Below are positions 57,910 to 64,000 of a DNA stretch of 64,000 bases, piece after piece. The notes beneath the pieces were generated by a model. It was given only the letters and a program-made list of their open reading frames with translations. It made no database searches and had not been told where the DNA came from. This stretch comes from JABDIP01 sp965227455. GTDB lineage: Bacteria; Pseudomonadota; Alphaproteobacteria; DSM-16000; Inquilinaceae. Both the position numbers and the translations under genes were made by a program. Numbering within the stretch: the stretch's first letter is position 1; every line of letters begins with the position of its first letter. Where the stretch lies: assembly GCA_965227455.1 (NCBI GenBank), contig OZ245752.1:4526001-4590000 (forward strand), given 5' to 3'.

Positions 57910-59292
57910 TCAGGCGCCCGCAAAGCGCTCTTCGATCATGGCGAAAACCGCCCGCATGGACATGGCCTCGCCGCCTTTCGGTCGGCCCGGACGCGCCGCC
58001 GGGTTCCAGGCGAAGACGTCGAGATGAACCCAGGGAATCGACTCGGGCACGAATTTCTGCAGGAACAGCGCCGCGGTGATTGAGCCGGCAAACGGGCCGT
58101 CGCTCACATTGTTCACATCGGCCACCGCCGAGCGCAGGTTCTTGGCGTAGGGCTGCCAGAGCGGCATGCGCCACAGCGGATCCTCGACCCTGTCCGCCGC
58201 CGCGGCGAGTGCCGTCGCCGTTGCATCGTCATTGCAGAACATGGCCGGCAGGTCCGGGCCGAGCGCAACCCGCGCCGCACCGGTCAGGGTGGCGAAATCG
58301 ACGATCAGCGCCGGCTCCTGGTCGGCGGCTTCCGCCAGGGCGTCGCACAGCACCAGCCGGCCCTCGGCATCGGTGTTGCCGATCTCCACGGTGATGCCCT
58401 TGCGGGTGCGGATCACATCCATCGGCTTGAAGGAATTGCCCGACACCATGTTCTCGACCGCCGGGATCAGGACCCGCAGCCGCACCGGCAGCTCGGCCAT
58501 CATGATCATCCGGGCCAGGCCAAGCGTATGGGCGGCACCGCCCATATCCTTCTTCATCAGCAGCATGCCGCTGGACGGCTTCAGATCCATGCCGCCGGAA
58601 TCGAAGCACACGCCCTTGCCGACGATGGTCACGCGGGGGGCATCGGCCGGTCCCCAGTTTATATCGATCAGGCGCGGCGCCCGGCTGCTGCCGCGGCCCA
58701 CGGCATGGATCGTCGGATAATTGTTGGCCAGCAGTGCATCGCCGGTCAGCACCGTGATGCGGGCCTCGAATTCCCCGGCCAGCTGCTCGGCTGCGGCGGC
58801 AAGCTCTTCCGGCCCCATGTCTTCGGCCGGCGTGTTGACAAGGTCGCGCGCCAAACCGGTTCCCGCAGTGGCAGCGGCCACCGCCACCCGGTCGGCGGCC
58901 TCGGGCCAGGCCAGCCGGGCCGGTGCACGGCCGGCCTTGCGGTACCGGTCGAAGCGATAGCAGCCCAGCGCCCAGGCCAGGGCTGCCTTTGTCGCCTGCT
59001 CGGGATCGTCGATATTGGCCAGTCGATAAGCGCCCTGCGGCAAGGACGACGGCAGGCCGGCCAGCCCCCAGAGCCCGGCGGCCGCATCCCGGCCGACCAG
59101 GACCGCCGCCAGCGCACCCTTCGAACCCGGGCACAGCGCCGTTTGTCCTGGCTTGGCTTCGAATCCGGTGCTTTCCAGCCATGCGCCCAGGCTTGCGTCC
59201 TGACCGGACAGCCATTCCGCCAGCTCGTCTTTCGCCAGCACGGTGATCGGAACCGTGTCGGCGGTCTTCGAATCGATCAGATGGCTCAGCAC
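57910..59292 (-). CDS. Leucyl aminopeptidase (M17 family)
   Basis: The 460-residue metallopeptidase removes N-terminal residues from peptides. It has the M17 signature NTDAEGRL (about 304-311), the metal/catalytic lysine in IVGKGVCFDSGGMDLKP, MKKDMGGAAH, and RVALGPDLPAMF. It is shorter at the N-terminus than E. coli PepA (503 residues), typical of the PepB/PepA-like group of alphaproteobacteria. It is upstream of the MarR and NlpC genes, which may all serve peptide recycling. Confidence 0.9.
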   Translation of the reverse strand: MLSHLIDSKTADTVPITVLAKDELAEWLSGQDASLGAWLESTGFEAKPGQTALCPGSKGALAAVLVGRDAAAGLWGLAGLPSSLPQGAYRLANIDDPEQATKAALAWALGCYRFDRYRKAGRAPARLAWPEAADRVAVAAATAGTGLARDLVNTPAEDMGPEELAAAAEQLAGEFEARITVLTGDALLANNYPTIHAVGRGSSRAPRLIDINWGPADAPRVTIVGKGVCFDSGGMDLKPSSGMLLMKKDMGGAAHTLGLARMIMMAELPVRLRVLIPAVENMVSGNSFKPMDVIRTRKGITVEIGNTDAEGRLVLCDALAEAADQEPALIVDFATLTGAARVALGPDLPAMFCNDDATATALAAAADRVEDPLWRMPLWQPYAKNLRSAVADVNNVSDGPFAGSITAALFLQKFVPESIPWVHLDVFAWNPAARPGRPKGGEAMSMRAVFAMIEERFAGA

Positions 59293-59396
59293 TTTGGATG
59301 GCTCCTTGTCGGCCGGCGCGGCCGAAGGTAACGATGCGGCAAAGCCGCGGCTTTGCCAAGCGCGGCCAGCAGGTTATTCAGCGGTGAGGGCGAACC

Positions 59397-60044
59397 GTGA
59401 CCGATCTTACCATCGTTGTCGGCAATAAGGCGTATTCCTCGTGGTCGCTGCGCGGCTGGTTGATGCTCGAGGCGACCGGCGCGCCGTTCGACGAAATCGT
59501 CATTCCGCTCGATCGACCGGACACCCGGGCCGCGATCCAGGCCCATTCGCCGGCCGGCCGCGTGCCCGTATTGCGGGCCGGTGCCCTGACCGTGTGGGAC
59601 AGCCTGGCGATCGGCGAATACCTTGCCGAGCGATTTCCCGAAGCCGGGTTGTGGCCTGGCGAGCCCGATGCCCGGGCCGTGGCGCGGTCGGTCTCCGCGG
59701 AGATGCATTCGGGCTTCGAGGCGCTGCGGCGCGACATGCCGATGGACCTGAAGCGGGAGCGTCCGGGCCAGGGGCATACCTCCGGTGCTCTGGCCGACAT
59801 CGCCCGAATCACCGCCATCTGGGCGCAGTGCCGCCAGGGCTTCGGTGCCGGCGGACCGTTCCTGTTCGGTAGTTTTTCCATCGCCGACGCCATGTTCGCA
59901 CCGGTCGCGACCCGGTTGAGGACCTACGGCGTCTCTCTGGACGCCGATTCGGACGCCTATGTGCGGGCCATCATGGATTGGCCGGCCATGCGACGTTGGA
60001 TCGCAGCGGCGGCGGAGGAACCCTGGGTGCTTGTCGACCCTTAG
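59397..60044 (+). CDS. Glutathione S-transferase family protein
   Basis: The 215-residue protein has an N-terminal thioredoxin-like domain with KAYSSWSLRGWLMLE (the Ser in SSWS as probable catalytic residue), GRVPVLRAGALTVWDSLAIGEYLAERFP, and a helical C-terminal domain with GPFLFGSFSIADAMFAPVATRL. This is the zeta-like/YfcF-YghU-adjacent group often annotated simply as GST; the substrate is unknown. It starts with GTG at 59397, divergent from the aminopeptidase gene. Confidence 0.85.
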   Translation: MTDLTIVVGNKAYSSWSLRGWLMLEATGAPFDEIVIPLDRPDTRAAIQAHSPAGRVPVLRAGALTVWDSLAIGEYLAERFPEAGLWPGEPDARAVARSVSAEMHSGFEALRRDMPMDLKRERPGQGHTSGALADIARITAIWAQCRQGFGAGGPFLFGSFSIADAMFAPVATRLRTYGVSLDADSDAYVRAIMDWPAMRRWIAAAAEEPWVLVDP

Positions 60045-60310
60045 CCTGCATTTCTCATACTGGTCGCGTCCTGCGTCGCGTCCGGTCGGTCCGGTCCGCC
60101 AGGAATGGCCCGAAGAGCGTAGCAGCGCTACGGTCGAGGGTCTTGACGCCGCGGGCGGGCCGCCCGGGCGCGACCCGAAGGGCGGCGCTATCCCGCCGAC
60201 AGGGTGCGTCAGAACGCTTGCCCGACGCGCTGCATCGCGCCGCGCGCTCTTCCTGCCCTGTCGGCGGGATAGCGCCGCGCAGGACACGACCAGTATGAGA
60301 AATGCAGGCT
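60043..60310. repeat. Nested palindromic element B between the GST and TAXI genes
   Basis: Outer arms 60043-60075 and 60278-60310 are 33-bp inverted repeats with one mismatch, each reaching into the stop codon of the flanking gene. Inside is a perfect 23-bp pair (60182-60204 with 60256-60278) and GC-rich short palindromes such as AGCGTAGCAGCGCTACG. The core starting at 60217 (CTTGCCCGACGCGCTGCATC) matches element A at 43068 with one change, so both belong to one family. It fills the convergent gap between the two genes. Confidence 0.85.
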
Positions 60311-61382
60311 AGCGGTCCACCCGCTCCTCCAGCGGCAGCAGCCCGATCTCTCGATAGTAGCGGGCGGCACCCGGATGCAGCGGCACCGCCAATCCGCGCA
60401 GGGCATGCTCCAGCCGGATCTCGGCGCCGCGGGCATGGCCGTTGTCGAGCAAAATGCGGGTCGTCGGATGCCACAGGGCGCGGGTCATGCCGTAGACCAG
60501 CTCCTCGTCCAGATTGGCCGAGGTCAGCCAGTCGGCCCCGACGGCGATCGTCTCGACCTCGTCGACACCGGGATAGGTGCCTTCCTCGAGCGTGGTGGCG
60601 GCGAAGAATGGCTGATCGGCCAACAGCGCCTCGGCCTCCGGACCGCTGACCGGCAGCAGCCGGATCGGCGTGCGCCGCGCCAGGTCTTCGACCGCCAGGA
60701 ACGGCGCGCCGCCGACGATGAAGAAGGCGTCCAGCTCGCCGCTCAGGATCATGTCGGCCGACGGTTCCGGGCTGAGATAGGCCGCCTCCACATCCTCGTC
60801 GCTCAGCCCGTAGGCGGCCATGACGATGCGGGCGTCGATCAACGTGCCGGAGCCTTCCTTGCCGAGGGATACCCGCAGGCCCCGCAGGTCGGCGACGGAC
60901 TGGGCGGCGCTGTCCTGCGGCACAACCACATGGATCGACTCGGCGTAGAGATGCGAGATGGCCCTGAGATCGGCGATCGGCTCGATGTTCTCGTAGAGCC
61001 CGGTGCCGGTATAGGCCCAGAAGGCGGTGTCGGATTGGGCGAGCCCGGAATCGATGAAGCCGCTGCGGATGTTCTCCAAGTTTTCCACCGAGCCGGAACT
61101 GGCCTGGGCCACGGCGATCAGGCCGGGCACCCCGCAACTGCCGCCGCGCTCACAGGGCGGTGCGCCGGGCGGGCCGGAGATGGCGCTGGCGATCATGCCG
61201 CCGATCGGGAAATAGGTGCCGCCGGTGGAGCCGGTGCCGATGCTGAAGAACCGCATCGACTGTGCATGGGCGCTGAACAGGGCGCCGCCGCCGACCAGCA
61301 CGGATAGCGCAAGGGTGGTCGGAAGGATGGACCGGATCAGGGTTCTGCGTGTGGCGCGTCGCCGGTGCGGATCGGGCTTCAT
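60309..61382 (-). CDS. TAXI-family TRAP transporter substrate-binding protein
   Basis: The 357-residue protein has a signal peptide with an arginine pair (RRTLIRSILPTTLALSVLV, cleavage near AHAQ at about 40) and the TAXI pattern FSIGTGSTGGTYFPIGGMIASAI, QASSGSVENLENIRSG and LYENIEPIADLRAISHLYAES. TAXI proteins capture small organic anions such as glutamate or 2-oxoglutarate in the periplasm for fused TRAP permeases. No permease gene is in the window. The CERGGSCG insertion has two cysteines that could form a disulfide. Confidence 0.9.
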   Translation of the reverse strand: MKPDPHRRRATRRTLIRSILPTTLALSVLVGGGALFSAHAQSMRFFSIGTGSTGGTYFPIGGMIASAISGPPGAPPCERGGSCGVPGLIAVAQASSGSVENLENIRSGFIDSGLAQSDTAFWAYTGTGLYENIEPIADLRAISHLYAESIHVVVPQDSAAQSVADLRGLRVSLGKEGSGTLIDARIVMAAYGLSDEDVEAAYLSPEPSADMILSGELDAFFIVGGAPFLAVEDLARRTPIRLLPVSGPEAEALLADQPFFAATTLEEGTYPGVDEVETIAVGADWLTSANLDEELVYGMTRALWHPTTRILLDNGHARGAEIRLEHALRGLAVPLHPGAARYYREIGLLPLEERVDR

Positions 61383-61474
61383 TGCCGGATCGCCTCCTCT
61401 ATCTCAACCATTACATCACGAGCGTCTGCTTCCGCCCAGTAATCTCATCGTGATCTCCGTTCGGCGGCATCCCG

Positions 61475-61972
61475 TTACAAGACCTGGAGCAGCAACCATG
61501 CGCCGGCAAGGGCGATGACGCCGCCGAATACCCGGACCCCGCGACTCGACGTCGCGTGCACGATCATCGAGTCGAAGCCGATGCCGGCCGCCAGTGCCGT
61601 CACGGTGCCCGTTGCGAAGCCGAGCCAGGTCGACAGGTCGCCGCCCCGGGGCGCGACCGCGCTGCCATGATAGACGAAGATGGCCGCCGTGACGGCCAGC
61701 GCGATCCAGGCCACCACCACCACGTCCAGGGCGACCACGACGCCCAGCGCGATGACGGAGCCGGGCAGCACCCAGCCGGGAAACGGCAGGGCGACGCCGA
61801 GCCTGAGCAGCATCGCTCCGGCTGCGAGGCCGGCGAGCACCGCCACGGGCATGCGCCATTTCTCCTTGCTGCCCAGCAGCGCGATCCACAGTCCGGTGGC
61901 GATGAGCGCCAGCAGCGTCGCCGTGGCTGAGAACGGAATCATGAACGCGTTTGCGAACGATCCGCTGATCAT
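61475..61972 (-). CDS. HupE/UreJ-like membrane protein lacking the usual metal ligands
   Basis: The 165-residue protein has about five to six helices. Its pattern (TLLALIATGLWIALLG, MPVAVLAGLAAGAMLLRLG, VIALGVVVALDV, IFVYHGSA, LGFATGTVTALAAGIGF) follows HupE/UreJ nickel permease-like proteins. At the point where the family has HP..GLDH the sequence reads IPFSATAT, so the conserved histidines and aspartate are replaced. It also lacks the signal peptide usual in the family. Nickel transport is therefore doubtful. Confidence 0.6.
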   Translation of the reverse strand: MISGSFANAFMIPFSATATLLALIATGLWIALLGSKEKWRMPVAVLAGLAAGAMLLRLGVALPFPGWVLPGSVIALGVVVALDVVVVAWIALAVTAAIFVYHGSAVAPRGGDLSTWLGFATGTVTALAAGIGFDSMIVHATSSRGVRVFGGVIALAGAWLLLQVL

Positions 61973-62120
61973 GGCGGTGTCGACCCCTCAGGTGGCGCGG
62001 CATCCCACGCCGCGCCCGACATGCCGGCGTCGCATCCGGCGCCGGGTCAAATCGAATCGCCGCGGCGGTTCCATTCGACCCTAACGATTATCGCCGCAGA
62101 ATCTGAAGGAATCGTGTCGG

Positions 62121-63695
62121 CTACCAGACGCCAATGTGGAACCCGCGGGATTTTGCGGTGCCGGTCCTCCGCTCGATGGTCTCGGCGTCAATGGTGCGCC
62201 GGGTCCGCCGCGCCCGCAGCCAGGCGAACAGCTTCTCGTGCAGGTCGGCGCGGATTTCCGCCATGGCCGGGTCGCGGCCCAGATCGACCAGTTCCGACGG
62301 GTCGGCGCGCAGATCGAAGAGCTGCGGCGGGAACCCGTCATACAGCACGTATTTCCAATCCGCCGTCCGGATCATGAAGGCGCGGGCCCGGTCCGGCGGC
62401 AGATCCAGCGCCTGGCGCGCCTGGCGAAAGGCATAGTCGGCCTCGCTGAAGGTGGCGTCGCGCCAATCGTCGGGGCGCACGCCGCGCAGCAGCGGCATCA
62501 GCGATCGGCCCTCGAGCCGCATGTCCCGGGCCTCGCCGCCGGCCGCCTCGATGAAGGTCGGGATCAGGTCGATGGCCTCGGCGAATCCCCTCTCGGCCGT
62601 TCCCCGCGTGGCGTCCGCAGCCGGGTCCGGGTCGCAGACGATCAGCGGGATGCGCACGCTTTCCTCGTGGAACAGTTCCTTCTCGCCGAGCCAGTGATCG
62701 CCCAGATAGTCGCCATGATCGCTGGTGAAGACGATCAGCGTGTCGTCCATCCGGCCCTGGGCTTCCAGGAAGGCAAGCAGCCGGCCGATATGGTCGTCGA
62801 TCTGCTTCACCAGCCCCATATAGGCCGGCACCACCGTGCGCCGGACCTCGTCCCGGGCGAAGTTCCGGCTCTCCTCATGCTCGGTGAAGGCGGCATAGAC
62901 CGGGTGCGGGTCGACCCGCTCATCCGGATGCCGGTTGGCCGGCAGCACCTGGTTCGGGCCATAGGCCTCGTGGTAGGGCGCCGGCGCCACATAGGGCCAA
63001 TGGGGCTTGATGTAGCTGAGATGCAGGCACCAGCGATCCGCCCCGGCCTGTTCGATGAACGCCATGGCCCGGTCGGTCATATAGGCGGTCTCGGAATGCT
63101 CCTCGCGCACCCGGGCCGGCAGCCTTGCATAGCGCATGGCCCAGCCGCTGAGGATCTCACCATCCGGCCCCTCGGCGGAATTGGCGTAGTCGTGCCACGG
63201 GTTGTCGCCCGGATAGCCGTTGGCGCGGAGATAGGCGTTATAGGCCAGGTCCGGATCGGCCGAGATCGAAGGATGCAGACCGTCATCGCGCTCGAAGATC
63301 TCGAAGCCGCATTCGGCGATCCGCCGGCCGATATCGCTGTCCTCCTCCAGCCCGACCCGCGCCATGCCCTCGTCATCGGCCCGCATATGGGTCTTGCCGA
63401 CCAGCACCGTGCGCAGGCCGAGCGGGCCGAGATAATCGCCCAGGGTCAGCTCGCCCACATCCAGCGGCACGCCGTTATAGGTCGAGCCATGGCTGAACAT
63501 GTAGCGGCCGGTATAGAAGGACATGCGCGACGGGCCGCAGACCGGCGCCTGGCAATAGGCCCGGTCGAACCGCACGCCACGGGCCGCCAGGCCGTCGATA
63601 TGCGGCGTCTCCAACGTGGGGTGGCCGGCGCAGGACAGGTAGTCCGCCCTGAGCTGGTCGCACATGATGAACAGGATGTTGCGGACCGCGCCCAT
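62121..63695 (-). CDS. Sulfatase-superfamily hydrolase, phosphonate monoester hydrolase-like
   Basis: The 524-residue alkaline-phosphatase-fold enzyme has metal-binding ILFIMCDQLRADYL (Asp13), the formylglycine-type motif CGPSR (53-57), and FTSDHGDYLGDHWLGEKELFHEES near the middle. Features such as PVCGPSRMSFYTGRY, YIKPHWPYVAP and SEAIDLIPTF-like AEAIDLIPTFIEAAGG resemble Rhizobium/Burkholderia phosphonate monoester hydrolases (from memory), so it may hydrolyse phosphonate monoesters or sulfate esters. Cys53 needs oxidation to formylglycine for activity. A C-P lyase operon lies about 15 kb away. Confidence 0.85.
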   Translation of the reverse strand: MGAVRNILFIMCDQLRADYLSCAGHPTLETPHIDGLAARGVRFDRAYCQAPVCGPSRMSFYTGRYMFSHGSTYNGVPLDVGELTLGDYLGPLGLRTVLVGKTHMRADDEGMARVGLEEDSDIGRRIAECGFEIFERDDGLHPSISADPDLAYNAYLRANGYPGDNPWHDYANSAEGPDGEILSGWAMRYARLPARVREEHSETAYMTDRAMAFIEQAGADRWCLHLSYIKPHWPYVAPAPYHEAYGPNQVLPANRHPDERVDPHPVYAAFTEHEESRNFARDEVRRTVVPAYMGLVKQIDDHIGRLLAFLEAQGRMDDTLIVFTSDHGDYLGDHWLGEKELFHEESVRIPLIVCDPDPAADATRGTAERGFAEAIDLIPTFIEAAGGEARDMRLEGRSLMPLLRGVRPDDWRDATFSEADYAFRQARQALDLPPDRARAFMIRTADWKYVLYDGFPPQLFDLRADPSELVDLGRDPAMAEIRADLHEKLFAWLRARRTRRTIDAETIERRTGTAKSRGFHIGVW

Positions 63696-63744
63696 CAGCT
63701 CTCCGAATTGGTTCCCGGCACGGTATCAAGCCGGGACCGCGCGG

Positions 63745-64000
63745 TCAGCCGATCTCGTAGTAGCCGCGCTCACCATGGGCGTTGATGTCCAGGCCCTCGA
63801 TCTCGGTCTCGGTGTCGACCCTGAGCCCGGTCATCGGCTTCAGCACCTTGATGATCACGAAGGTCGCGACACCGGTCCAGACCACGACCGAGCCGACGCC
63901 CAGCAGCTGCACGCCGAATTGCGAGGCCATGGTCGCCCCCTCGGCCAGGCCGCCGCCGCCGAACGCCTCATGGGCCAGGAAGGCGGTGGCCAGGGTGCCC
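63745..64000 (-). CDS. amt: Ammonium transporter, 3' part (cut by the window end)
   Basis: The frame is open to the window end and encodes the last about 84 residues of an Amt family ammonium channel: LATAFLAHEAFGGGGLAEGAT, GVQLLGVGSVVVWTGVATFVI (last membrane helix) and the cytoplasmic tail GLRVDTETEIEGLDINAHGERGYYEIG (read in pieces), typical of Amt C-termini that contact PII proteins. The start lies outside the window. Confidence 0.9.
   Translation of the reverse strand, partial: GTLATAFLAHEAFGGGGLAEGATMASQFGVQLLGVGSVVVWTGVATFVIIKVLKPMTGLRVDTETEIEGLDINAHGERGYYEIG

Overview
The window is about 64 kb of GC-rich chromosomal DNA from an alphaproteobacterium, most likely of the Rhodospirillales type. 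This rests on the conserved block aroA-cmk-rpsA-ihfB-lapA-pyrF-trpF-trpB-trpA-accD-folC, the alphaproteobacterial addB-addA pair next to trxA, the FYDLN-type zinc-ribbon protein, and dense use of ATGA/GTGA start-stop overlaps. No database search was possible; names rest on motifs, length, gene order and remembered family sequences.

Layout. 1-5 kb: a palindromic repeat, an orphan periplasmic maltose-binding protein, a DUF3592 membrane protein, a PAS_5 sensor-like protein, an acetylpolyamine amidohydrolase and a ferredoxin/flavodoxin-NADP reductase. 5-14 kb: a divergent stand-alone EF-Tu paralogue with a strong hairpin in its leader, facing tsaE-addB-addA-trxA. 14-37 kb: the housekeeping block on the minus strand (folC, accD, trpA, trpB, trpF, pyrF, lapA, ihfB, rpsA, cmk, aroA). 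It is broken three times: by a plus-strand four-gene phospholipid cassette between trpB and trpF, by an ICMT/flavin oxidase/epimerase/cyclodeaminase group between pyrF and lapA, and by a large secreted GH3 glycosidase between lapA and ihfB. A zinc-ribbon protein and tRNA-Ala(GGC) follow. 37-49 kb: a carbon-phosphorus lyase operon (phnGHIJKLM) with divergent phnF and a distal 2H-phosphoesterase (DUF1045). A giant KAP P-loop NTPase with an apparently periplasmic YCF48/BNR-like propeller lies between phnM and DUF1045, and a palindromic element separates phnL from phnM. 49-54 kb: a multi-pass membrane patatin phospholipase, a 660-bp gene-poor stretch, a cell-wall hydrolase, a glycosyltransferase-like protein and an unknown protein behind a strong Fur-type box. 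54-64 kb: nhaA, ghrA, an NlpC/P60 peptidase with a MarR regulator, a leucyl aminopeptidase, a GST, a TAXI-type TRAP binding protein, a HupE-like protein, a phosphonate-monoesterase-like sulfatase and the 3' end of an ammonium transporter gene.

How the genes work together. AddA and AddB form the helicase-nuclease that repairs double-strand breaks. The Trp enzymes complete tryptophan synthesis, PyrF makes UMP, and AccD and FolC serve fatty acid and folate metabolism. PhnG-M break down alkylphosphonates under PhnF control, and the sulfatase-family hydrolase may feed the same pathway. The lipid cassette looks able to make an acylated precursor, activate it with CTP, attach a head group and move the product. 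Most unusual are the KAP-propeller protein, the membrane patatin, the divergent EF-Tu with its leader hairpin, and a two-copy family of nested palindromic elements at 42.9-43.2 kb and 60.0-60.3 kb.
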